Origin: Amazonocrinis nigriterrae CENA67
GTDB taxonomy: Bacteria; Cyanobacteriota; Cyanobacteriia; Cyanobacteriales; Nostocaceae
NCBI RefSeq assembly: GCF_016056305.1
Contig: NZ_JAECZC010000011.1
Span: forward strand, 55,753 to 119,752
DNA: 64,000 nucleotides
Direction: 5' to 3'
This document shows, piece after piece, positions 37,642 through 45,322 of this stretch. Position 1 is the stretch's first letter. Every line of letters begins with the position of its first letter. The translations under genes and the position numbers were made by a program. The notes below the pieces were generated by a model. That model was not told the DNA's origin. It worked only from the letters and a program-made list of their open reading frames with translations, and made no database searches.

Positions 37642-38190
37642 ATGGACGCTAACAAACTCCTGAATTTATATGCATCGGGAGAAAGGGAATTTGATAGAGC
37701 AAATCTGCATCAGGTAAATCTTTGTGATGCTGACTTAAGAGGGGCAAATTTTGCTGAAGCAGACTTGAGTGGAGCCAATCTGACACAAGCAAACTTGAGT
37801 GGATGTAATCTCAGTCGGGCAAATCTCACTGATGCAGATTTAAGTGGAGCCAACCTCAAGGGTGCAAACTTGAGTGAAGTAAACTTGATTGGTGCAGATT
37901 TAATCAGTGTCAACCTAGAGGAAACTAACCTGAGTCGTGCAGATTTGCGGAGTGCTAATTTAGGTTTAGCAAATTTGTTTGGTGCAAACCTCAGCGAAGC
38001 AGAAATGAGTGGGGCTAATTTAAAACAAGCCAATCTCAGCAAAGCAAATTTGACAGGCACCAACATTAATGAGGCGGAACTCAACGATGCTGATCTAACA
38101 GAAGTAATCATCACTGAACAAGAGATAAATGAAGGAATGTTGCATGTAGGCATATCCCATAAGTGGATCACTTGGGCTGGGAGTTACTGA
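37642..38190 (+). CDS. Pentapeptide-repeat protein (paralogue)
   Basis: The 182-residue protein has the cap MDANKLLNLYASGEREFDRA and roughly 24 A(D/N)LSxA-type pentapeptides predicted to form a beta-helix, ending in a non-repeat tail (EQEINEGMLHVGISHKW). The cap matches that of the protein at 26593-27213 (MDAxxLLxxYxxGExxF), so the two are paralogues about 11 kb apart. GAGGTGA precedes the ATG by six bases. Cytosolic; function unknown. Confidence 0.9.
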   Translation: MDANKLLNLYASGEREFDRANLHQVNLCDADLRGANFAEADLSGANLTQANLSGCNLSRANLTDADLSGANLKGANLSEVNLIGADLISVNLEETNLSRADLRSANLGLANLFGANLSEAEMSGANLKQANLSKANLTGTNINEAELNDADLTEVIITEQEINEGMLHVGISHKWITWAGSY

Positions 38191-38300
38191 GAAGCAGGGG
38201 AGCAGGGGAGCAGGGGTGCAGGGGTGAGGAGGAGATGGGGAATAAGAACACTAACAACTAACAACTGACCACTGACAACTGACAACTGACTCCTTTCTCC
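38191..38300. repeat. GGGGAGCA and ACAACTGAC tandem repeats
   Basis: AGCAGGGGAGCAGGGGTGCA-type units are followed by AACAACTGACCACTGACAAC heptamer-like repeats, of the kind found between many genes in this window. Confidence 0.7.
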
Positions 38301-38356
38301 TTTTTTATCAGATTGCGGTAGAATACAGCCCACAGGCTTGTGTTTAGGGTTGGGCA

Positions 38357-39448
38357 ATGACTTCTATAATTAATGTCAATCTACCACAGCAGTCTTATGA
38401 GATTGCGATCGCACCCGGAATTTTAGATCAACTGGGTCAATATCTGGCTGATTTAAACTTAGGCAAGAAGGTTTTAGTAGTTTCTAATCCGACGATTTTT
38501 AAGCATCATGGAGAAAGAGCGATCGCATCGCTAAAAGCTGCGGGATTTGAAGTGGCTAGCTATTCCCTTCCACCGGGTGAACGCTACAAAAGCCTCAACT
38601 CTATCCAAAAACTCTACGATATTGCTTTGGAAAACCGTTTAGAACGTTCTTCTACAATGGTGGCTTTGGGCGGAGGTGTGGTTGGCGATATGACGGGTTT
38701 TGCCGCAGCCACTTGGTTGAGGGGTATTAATGTGGTGCAAGTACCTACCACTTTGTTAGCAATGGTTGATTCGTCCATTGGTGGCAAAACTGGTGTGAAT
38801 CATCCCCAAGGCAAAAACTTGATTGGAGCATTCCATCAACCACGGTTAGTATTAATTGATCCAGAAGTTTTGAAAACTCTTCCGGTACGCGAGTTTCGGG
38901 CGGGAATGGCAGAGGTAATTAAGTATGGTGTGATTTGGGATGCTGAGCTATTCTCCCAAATGGAAGCTAGTAAAAATTTAAATCAACTGCGTTACATCAA
39001 GCCTGAACTCATCGATTCCATATTGACGCGTTCTTGTCAAGCAAAAGCCGACGTGGTGGGCAAAGATGAGAAAGAAGCAGGGTTGCGAGCGATTCTCAAC
39101 TATGGCCATACAATCGGTCATGCAGTGGAAAGCTTAACAAATTATCGTTTAATTACTCATGGTGAAGGTGTTGCCATTGGTATGGTTGCAGCAGGACAAA
39201 TTGCCGCTAATTTGGGACTTTGGCAACAAGAAGACACAGAACGTCAAAATGCTTTAATTCAAAAAGCTGGTTTACCAACTAAATTACCAGATGGTGTAGA
39301 TATTGAAGCAATTATTGAAGCGTTGCAATTAGATAAAAAAGTCAAAGCTGGGAAAGTGCGGTTTATTTTGCCGACGCAAATAGGTGTGGTGACAATTACT
39401 GATGACGTACCATCAGAGACTATCCGCGAGGTACTACGGGCGATGTAA
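38357..39448 (+). CDS. aroB: 3-dehydroquinate synthase
   Basis: The 363-residue NAD- and zinc-dependent enzyme converts DAHP to 3-dehydroquinate, step two of the shikimate pathway. Visible motifs: [29 protein letters not shown] (NAD-binding), [29 protein letters not shown], the metal ligands in EVIKYG, and [12 protein letters not shown] and HGEGVAIGM with the zinc-binding His residues. Length is as expected. It provides precursors for the tryptophan branch served by trpE in this window. It is preceded by repeats and probably transcribed alone. Confidence 0.97.
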   Translation: MTSIINVNLPQQSYEIAIAPGILDQLGQYLADLNLGKKVLVVSNPTIFKHHGERAIASLKAAGFEVASYSLPPGERYKSLNSIQKLYDIALENRLERSSTMVALGGGVVGDMTGFAAATWLRGINVVQVPTTLLAMVDSSIGGKTGVNHPQGKNLIGAFHQPRLVLIDPEVLKTLPVREFRAGMAEVIKYGVIWDAELFSQMEASKNLNQLRYIKPELIDSILTRSCQAKADVVGKDEKEAGLRAILNYGHTIGHAVESLTNYRLITHGEGVAIGMVAAGQIAANLGLWQQEDTERQNALIQKAGLPTKLPDGVDIEAIIEALQLDKKVKAGKVRFILPTQIGVVTITDDVPSETIREVLRAM

Positions 39449-39584
39449 ATAATATTAAATATTCTACGTTTGATGTTTTGTGTTGACTGATGACTGATGG
39501 CTGATGGCTGATGAGAGTTGTCAGTCAAAACCTACTATTTACTAATTAAAATTCTGCTCCCCTGCTTTTTCACTTATTTGTGCC

Positions 39585-40163
39585 ATGATACTCCAGGCTA
39601 ACAATCAATTAACTTTGCATGAGTTTCTGAATCTTCCATCAGGCGAGGGAGATATCACCTACGAACTTGTAGATGGTCAAGCAATTCCTAAAATGTCACC
39701 AAAGTTTTTTCATGCTAAACTGACTCGTGCCCTTCTTGATTTGATTCAACTGTTGTGTGAAGGACGCGGGGAAGTATTTCCAGAATGGGCTATTACATTA
39801 ACTCGTCGGGGACAAGATTGGGTACCAACACCCGATATTTTGTATATTTCTTATGAACGTTTACCCGCTGAGTGGAACGAAGACGCAGCTTGTCCAGTTC
39901 CTCCCGATTTGGTAATTGAAATTATTTCGCCCGGACAAACCTTTGGACAAATGGCAGCTAAAGCCAAAGACTATTTAGATGCTAAAGTATTGCGAGTTTG
40001 GGTAGTAGATAGCAAAGCTAGAAGCATTACTGTTTTTTATTCAGATGCAGCACCACAAACCTATATGGGAGATGATCTACTTACAGATTCGCTGTTTGAG
40101 GGACTAGAATTTACTGTTGAGCAGCTGTTTCAAAAGGCGAAAATACCATTAGATAAAAGCTGA
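39585..40163 (+). CDS. Uma2-family (DUF820) protein (second copy)
   Basis: The 192-residue protein shows YELVDGQAIPKMSPKFFHAK, then TPDILYIS with the first acidic residue, CPVPPDLVIEIISPGQTFGQ with the Asp-x-Glu pair, and KAKDYLDAKVLRVWVVD, matching the PD-(D/E)XK-like Uma2 fold. It is only distantly similar to the Uma2 protein at 28549-29136. Putative active-site residues are intact. Function remains unknown; the family is strongly expanded in cyanobacteria. Confidence 0.87.
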   Translation: MILQANNQLTLHEFLNLPSGEGDITYELVDGQAIPKMSPKFFHAKLTRALLDLIQLLCEGRGEVFPEWAITLTRRGQDWVPTPDILYISYERLPAEWNEDAACPVPPDLVIEIISPGQTFGQMAAKAKDYLDAKVLRVWVVDSKARSITVFYSDAAPQTYMGDDLLTDSLFEGLEFTVEQLFQKAKIPLDKS

Positions 40164-40188
40164 CATTCATCACACTCACTGCTCATCG

Positions 40189-40800
40189 TTATTCATCTCG
40201 TACCAGCACATATAAATTCTTTTGATTCCCACGCATCAGACGCAAATCTTCATCCACATAGGTAATATCCGACCAACCACTAAATGATAGTGTTGATTCT
40301 AAAGCTACCTCATTATCTACACCTAAAGCCTCTCGAAATGTAGATTCACTCAAGTTGTTATTTGCGCTTTTGGTGGAAGCTTCCAAAAAATCAATGTTGA
40401 GACGTTTAGTATCCTCTACTGTATACCTAGCTTTAATTAAAGTAATACCTGTTACACCAGAACCTACTGTAAATTCAATTACGTTATTATACTGCTGATC
40501 AATCAGATAAATTTCTTGAAAGATACCAGTAACCCTAACAGTTACATTAGGTAGTTTGCCAAAAGAAAGACGTTGTAGAGTTGTGTCTCGTTCTAATCCA
40601 AAGGTACTGTATAATAGCCGCCAACGCCCCTGAAGCAATTCTAGATGTTTTGTAGGTTCAGTAGTAGGATTTAGTGCTTCAATTTGTTCTGCTAATCTAT
40701 CAATTTGTTCCTGAGTTGTTGGAGTGTTGTTAAACCCAATTTCACTGGCTTTGGAAATAGAAATCAGTTCTTGTTTAATATTTAACAATTGGTGAACCAT
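40189..40800 (-). CDS. PAP/fibrillin-family protein (second copy)
   Basis: Of 203 residues, the central block LELLQGRWRLLYSTFGLERD is the classical fibrillin signature (GxWxLLYST), followed by VTGIFQEIYLI, NVIEF and GVTGITLIKARYTVED strands and a terminal VDEDLRLMRGNQKNLYVLVRD, which matches the lipocalin-like barrel end (D.LRI.RG..G..FVL). It likely associates with thylakoid lipids. This one matches plant fibrillins more obviously than the copy at 36765-37379. Convergent with the Uma2 gene. Confidence 0.85.
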   Translation of the reverse strand: MVHQLLNIKQELISISKASEIGFNNTPTTQEQIDRLAEQIEALNPTTEPTKHLELLQGRWRLLYSTFGLERDTTLQRLSFGKLPNVTVRVTGIFQEIYLIDQQYNNVIEFTVGSGVTGITLIKARYTVEDTKRLNIDFLEASTKSANNNLSESTFREALGVDNEVALESTLSFSGWSDITYVDEDLRLMRGNQKNLYVLVRDE

Positions 40801-40988
40801 AATTTAATTTTCCCAAAAACATTTTTTATCTGAATAATACTAGCGGGTTGAAGTTTATGGTGATGACCATTAATTTACTGAAAATGTGTCCATATCTGAA
40901 TGAGGCAAAAACTTCTATTTATTCAAGGTGAAAGGTCTATATAAAGTATAAATAAAATTACCGTAGCCTAACGTACTTTGTAAATAGG

Positions 40989-41017
40989 GGTGCGTTAGGT
41001 TAAAGCCATAACACACC
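40989..41017. repeat. GGTGCGTTA hairpin repeat (copy 2)
   Basis: GGTGCGTTA (40989-40997) faces TAACACACC (41009-41017), one mismatch from perfect pairing. It belongs to the family seen at 36522-36551. Confidence 0.6.
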
Positions 41018-41439
41018 TTACTGTAAGACTCACTTGATAAATGGTCTGTTAGGTAGGAATTTTATTATTTTATAGCAATTTTGTTTACTATAGGACTTAC
41101 GGTAAAAAGCTCTCAGACCTTGATTACTCCCTGTCTACGTTATTCTGTGACCCGTGCGTCAGTTCTGTACTGTATTAGGCGATCGCTATCAAATTCTACT
41201 CTGGAGTTAATCTAAAATACTGCATGGCTATGACTAGCAGACTTCTGCAATAGAACCTACATAATTTATTGCTCAATTAAGGTGCAATTGATTACAGCCA
41301 AATAAGTAGTTAGGCTATTTCTATTCCTAATGGATGATAAATTTAATCGTGACCTCTTCTTTAGAAGGAGGGAATTCAGTTGATTAAAAAGATAAGTTTA
41401 TATCAAGACTAGTCCACTATTAAATGTCTTTGCTCATTG

Positions 41440-41477
41440 CCTCCGATGGTGTCGTGACATTGGAGGTTATTTTTTTT
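41440..41477 (+). terminator. Rho-independent terminator without an upstream gene
   Basis: CCTCCGATG (41440-41448) pairs with CATTGGAGG (41458-41466), nine pairs with one G-T, loop of nine, followed by TTATTTTTTTT. No coding gene reads into it on the plus strand; the nearest upstream gene is convergent. A non-coding RNA of up to about 150 nt upstream is a reasonable explanation. Confidence 0.6.
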
Positions 41478-41610
41478 GAGCGATCGTAGTCATTATTAAG
41501 ATTATACCAGTTAAAAAAATGCAAGAAATATCTTGTTAAGAACATACAGATGTACTCCCTTATATAGGAATCTGATTTGATTTATGAAAAAATTTAGGTA
41601 TATGTAAGGG

Positions 41611-41654
41611 AGCCAGTTGCACAGGAAGGGTTTCCCGACTTGAGCAAACTGGCG
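41611..41654. repeat. Interspersed repeat, inverted copy of 63170-63213
   Basis: The reverse complement begins ACGCCAGTTTGCTCAAGTCG and ends GCAACTGGCT, matching 63170-63213 at most positions. These elements (TCAAGTCGGGAAACCC core) are scattered in Nostocales genomes as I recall. Confidence 0.7.
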
Positions 41655-41810
41655 TTGTGTTATCGCCAAAAGTACGGCACTAAAACCTTTGGGTGGTGCG
41701 TTAGCCAGAGGCATAACGCTACGTGTATTTCAAAAATCAAATACGAGTCCTATAGTCAATCTATGTGTTGCTTGATATTGCAGTGGTCAGATTTTAGTGA
41801 CAAAAAAAGA

Positions 41811-41890
41811 CCCTCGGTAGCAAGCCGAGGGATTCTGCAAGTCGGTATTGTCGCACAAAGACATTTGCGAATCTCACAATACCAACTCGA
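41811..41890. repeat. Two consecutive hairpins
   Basis: CCCTCGG...CCGAGGG (around 41811-41831) forms a 7-bp stem. Directly after it, GGTATTGT...ACAATACC (around 41843-41884) forms an 8-bp outer stem, with GCA...TGC inside. It may be the end of the adjacent insertion-sequence remnant or a structured RNA. Confidence 0.4.
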
Positions 41891-41944
41891 AAAGTGAAAA
41901 ATCTGCCAAAATGCCAAATTGATTAACTGTGATGCAAAAAATAA

Positions 41945-42142
41945 TGCAAGCGTGCGGTCATTGAGTCAGTCAACGACCACCTAAAAAACCTGTGTCAGAT
42001 AGAACATTCTCGACACAGGAGTGTTTTCAATTTTTTGGTCAATTTAATGGCAGGCTTAATTGCCTACACCTATTTGCCTAAAAAACCCTCGCCTGATATT
42101 TATCCCAAAGACTTACCCGCTCTACCTGGCACTGTTTTTTAG
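41945..42142 (+). pseudogene. Transposase C-terminal remnant (IS982-like)
   Basis: A 65-codon open frame reads [40 protein letters not shown] and [18 protein letters not shown] and stops at TAG 42140. The (S)RHRS..NF.VNL..GLIAY..QPKKPS pattern is the C-terminus of a DDE transposase I associate with the IS982 group. The frame is closed upstream by TAA at 41942-41944 and the catalytic part is missing. It is a relic of an insertion sequence next to the kinase gene. Confidence 0.7.
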
Positions 42143-42158
42143 TTCGTCGAACTCACGT

Positions 42159-43583
42159 TTAATTAATTTCAAATGATTTAATCATTTTCTCTGCTGTCTG
42201 CAAGAAGCGATCGTAATCATCTATTGCTGCCGTATAAGTAATTATGTAAATTTTATTATCCATTAAAGTCCAAACTTGCAGATTTTTTAAAGTTTTTTCT
42301 CCATCTTTACCAGTAAAAATTAACTGATTTGCTCTTTTATTTGCTAGAGTTGTTTCACTTGCATCCAAAATCTTGGATTCTGACACAGTATTTTTAATTT
42401 CCTGAATAAATAAATTTTTTGATTCATCCAATGTATTACTAAAATCTTCCACGCTGATAGTTAGCTGTTCTTGAAACTGATCCGTATCACTTTGTTTGGG
42501 TGATAAAAAAGTCACTAATTCTTGAGTAATAGGATTTGGTATATCTTGTCTCGCCCAATCTTCAGGATATTTGATTTTGATACCGTAATTAGAATTTTCA
42601 TAGTTTAAAAAGTTTGGTGTAGAACTTCTCAAGTGAGACAATAAAACAATAGCTGTGAAAGCTACAGCAGTTATTCCTGCTGCTATGAAAATTTTCTTAG
42701 TTGATAAGGAAACGGGAGGTTTATTAATTTGATAAATTCTTGTTTTAGGCAGCTTTTCTAAAGCTTGCAAGGCTAACTCTGCTGTTTGGTAACGTTGTCG
42801 AAAATCATAGCGCACCATTTTATCTATAATATCTGCTACTTTTGGGCTGATTTTTGTATGGGTACGCCAATCTATTTCTCCTGTATTAGGGTTTTTTGGT
42901 AGTCTTAAACCGCTAAAATCAGTAGGGTTTATACCTGTCAATGCTTGGATAGCAATAATTCCTACTGCATAAATATCGCTACTAAATTGTGGTACTTGAT
43001 TAGCTTGTTCACTGGGCATATAACCAGGAGTACCAATAGCAACAGTAAAACTGGATTGTCCTTGAGAATTAGCGATTTGGGTACTAATTTGTTTGACTGC
43101 TCCAAAATCAATCAGTACTATTTTGCCATCTGAATTTCTACGTCGGATATTAGCGGGCTTAATATCTCGGTGAATGACGTTGCGTTGATGGACAAATTTT
43201 AAAACTGATAAAATTTCTTTTAAAAGTTTAACTACTTCAGCTTCACTCAATTGGTTAGTTTTGGGAGGTAGTTCTTCACTGAGGTCGTAACCTGGAATAA
43301 ATTCCTGAACTAAATAAAATTCTTGATTTTCTTCAACATGAGCCAATAGCTGGGGAATTTGCTCATGTTGTCCTAAAATTTCTAGGGTAGCTGCTTCTAG
43401 GTCAAACAAACGTTTGGCTTCCCGTAAAGTGTATTCATCATTAGAAAGTGGTTTAAAATGCTTTACAACACACTGAGGATTACCCGGTCTTTGCATGTCT
43501 TGAGCTAAGAAAGTCGTCCCAAATCCTCCTTGTCCCAGTTGAGTGAGAATTTGGTAGCGTCCACCCACTGTTTGACCCAGCAT
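42159..43583 (-). CDS. Transmembrane Ser/Thr protein kinase
   Basis: The 474-residue protein has an N-terminal Hanks kinase domain: glycine loop LGQGGFGTTF, Lys41 in CVVKHF, HRDIKPAN (138-145), IDFGAVK (158-164) and GTPGYMPSEQ. A single transmembrane helix (about 298-317) leads to an extracytoplasmic domain (NYGIKIKYPEDWARQD ... IITYTAAIDDYDRFLQTAEKMIKSFE) with the PsbP/Mog1-like fold pattern. It presumably senses something outside the cytoplasm. All catalytic residues are present. It is isolated; the PP2C at 34324 could be an opponent but there is no linkage evidence. Confidence 0.92.
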   Translation of the reverse strand: MLGQTVGGRYQILTQLGQGGFGTTFLAQDMQRPGNPQCVVKHFKPLSNDEYTLREAKRLFDLEAATLEILGQHEQIPQLLAHVEENQEFYLVQEFIPGYDLSEELPPKTNQLSEAEVVKLLKEILSVLKFVHQRNVIHRDIKPANIRRRNSDGKIVLIDFGAVKQISTQIANSQGQSSFTVAIGTPGYMPSEQANQVPQFSSDIYAVGIIAIQALTGINPTDFSGLRLPKNPNTGEIDWRTHTKISPKVADIIDKMVRYDFRQRYQTAELALQALEKLPKTRIYQINKPPVSLSTKKIFIAAGITAVAFTAIVLLSHLRSSTPNFLNYENSNYGIKIKYPEDWARQDIPNPITQELVTFLSPKQSDTDQFQEQLTISVEDFSNTLDESKNLFIQEIKNTVSESKILDASETTLANKRANQLIFTGKDGEKTLKNLQVWTLMDNKIYIITYTAAIDDYDRFLQTAEKMIKSFEIN

Positions 43584-43828
43584 GAAATTTACCCTTGTTT
43601 CTAGAATTACTCACTCACAGATTTGTTAATCTTGATTTTTACACATAACTTATAGCGGTTTTCCATTGTCTGTAATACACTCTCGCTTGGGAAGTTAGTT
43701 GTCAGTGGTTAGTGGTCAGTTGTTAGTGGTCAGTTGTTATTCTCCCCTACTCCTCTGCTCCCCTACTCCCCTGCCCCCCTGCTCCTATGCCCCATTCCCA
43801 ACACAGTAAATTAAATGACGATTAGCCT

Positions 43829-45022
43829 ATGAGTCTTAGTCTGTGCATGATTGCCAAAAATGAAGAAGCGGCACTGCCGCAATGCTTGAGCAGTGTTAAA
43901 AATGTTGTAGATGAAATGATAGTGCTGGATACAGGCTCAAGCGATCGCACTCCTGATATTGCCAAACAATTCGGTGCAAAGGTTCATCATTTTGCATGGT
44001 GTAACAATTTCAGTGTTGCTCGTAATGCTGCTCTCAAATATGTTACTGGTGATTGGATTTTGGTACTAGATGCTGATGAAACGCTGACACCCAGTATTGT
44101 CCCGCAGGTAAAAGCAGTCATGCAAAGCGAAGAATATCTCCTGATTAACCTGATCCGCCAAGAAGTTGGTGCAGCCCAATCACCCTATTCTCTGGTTTCT
44201 AGACTATTTCGCAATCATCCAGATATTCGCTTTGAACGTCCCTATCATGCCTTAGTAGATGACAGTGTGTCTGAGGTTTTAACTAAGGAACCCCATTGGC
44301 AAATAGGTTATTTACAAGGCGTGGCAATTTTACATAAAGGATATCAAAAAACCGCGATCGCTCAAAATAACAAGTATGATAAAGCACAAGCAGCGATGGA
44401 AGAGTTTCTCACTATCCATCCTCATGATCCCTATGTTTGCAGTAAATTGGGAGCGTTGTATGTGGAAACTGGAAAAATCACCCAAGGTATAGAATTACTC
44501 AAACGAGGAGTTGCTGCTAGTGAAGAAAACTATGAAATTTTGTATGAATTGCATTACCATTTAGGCATCGCCCACAGTCATTTGCAAAACTCACAACAAG
44601 CAATTTTTCACTACCAATCTGCTATCAAATTGCCAATTTATCCCATGCTGAAACTAGGGGCATACAACAATCTGGGCAATTTACTGAAAGCATCTGGAAA
44701 TCTCAACGGTGCAAAAACAGCTTATGAAACTGCTTTGAGAATAGACCCAAATTTTGCTGCTGGACATTATAATTTGGGGATGATATTAAAAGCTTTGGGT
44801 TTATTTACAGATGCGATCGCCTGTTACCAAAAAGCCATCCGGTTAAATCCCAGCTATGCCGAAGCTTATCAAAATTTAGGAGTAGTATTGTTAAAAGTTG
44901 GCAATGTCCAAGCTAGTTTAACAGCTTTTGGCAATGCCATCGTCCTTCATGAACAGCAGAATCCCGAAGAGGCAAAGAGGTTGCGTCAAGGTTTGCGAGA
45001 GATGGGCTTAATTAAGTTGTAA
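43829..45022 (+). CDS. Family 2 glycosyltransferase with C-terminal TPR repeats
   Basis: The N-terminal GT-A domain has SLCMIAKNEEAALPQCLSSV, IVLDTGSSDRT and the metal-binding LDADET (DxD-like). From about residue 180 to the end it carries at least five TPRs (for example YNNLGNLLKASGNLNGAKTA, HYNLGMILKALG, YQNLGVVLLKVG). Such SPINDLY-like TPR fusions are common in cyanobacteria; the enzyme probably transfers a sugar to a surface polysaccharide or protein, with TPRs holding the partner. It is soluble. No glycan gene cluster is adjacent except the GalU-like gene 3 kb downstream. Confidence 0.88.
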   Translation: MSLSLCMIAKNEEAALPQCLSSVKNVVDEMIVLDTGSSDRTPDIAKQFGAKVHHFAWCNNFSVARNAALKYVTGDWILVLDADETLTPSIVPQVKAVMQSEEYLLINLIRQEVGAAQSPYSLVSRLFRNHPDIRFERPYHALVDDSVSEVLTKEPHWQIGYLQGVAILHKGYQKTAIAQNNKYDKAQAAMEEFLTIHPHDPYVCSKLGALYVETGKITQGIELLKRGVAASEENYEILYELHYHLGIAHSHLQNSQQAIFHYQSAIKLPIYPMLKLGAYNNLGNLLKASGNLNGAKTAYETALRIDPNFAAGHYNLGMILKALGLFTDAIACYQKAIRLNPSYAEAYQNLGVVLLKVGNVQASLTAFGNAIVLHEQQNPEEAKRLRQGLREMGLIKL

Positions 45023-45067
45023 TACTGAGTTGTATTCAACGGAGGGGATGAGGGAGATGAGGCAATA

Positions 45068-45174
45068 CGGTTCGGTTAAAGGGGAAAGGGAAAAGGGGAA
45101 GAAAAACCTTTAACCCAAGCCCAGTAAACTTTTCCCCAAACCCTATTGTGAGTTTAAAATGCTTATCCGAACCG
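45068..45174. mobile_element. Small inverted-repeat element
   Basis: CGGTTCGGTTAA (45068-45079) and TTATCCGAACCG (45163-45174) form a 12-bp terminal inverted repeat with one mismatch around a gene-less 83-bp core with GGGGAAAGGG. It resembles a MITE; no target duplication is clear. Confidence 0.45.
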
Positions 45175-45322
45175 ATTGGGGGATGAGGGGGGTGTTACTT
45201 TCCGATTTTCTCCATTTCCAAATGTTATTTCTTTTCGCAACTTAGTATGAGTGAGTTCACAATATTGTAATTGCATAATTTGCAGAAAAAAGTTACACAC
45301 CTAAATTCTATATTCGGTAATT

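Larger units (their letters stand above)
40801..42158. other. 1.35-kb repeat-rich region without an intact gene
   Basis: It holds a GGTGCGTTA hairpin (40989-41017), a terminator-like hairpin that may end a small RNA (41440-41477), an interspersed repeat (41611-41654), a hairpin cluster (41811-41890) and a transposase tail (41945-42142). The 85-codon frame at 41640 runs through the repeats and is not a gene. Confidence 0.6.

Noticed and set aside
37710..38171. 153-codon minus-strand frame opposite the pentapeptide gene
   Set aside because: Long antisense frames are expected opposite codon-periodic repeats; the plus-strand pentapeptide code is clear.
41640..41897. 85-codon plus-strand frame
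   Set aside because: It runs through interspersed repeat and hairpin DNA, has no ribosome site and no protein-like pattern.
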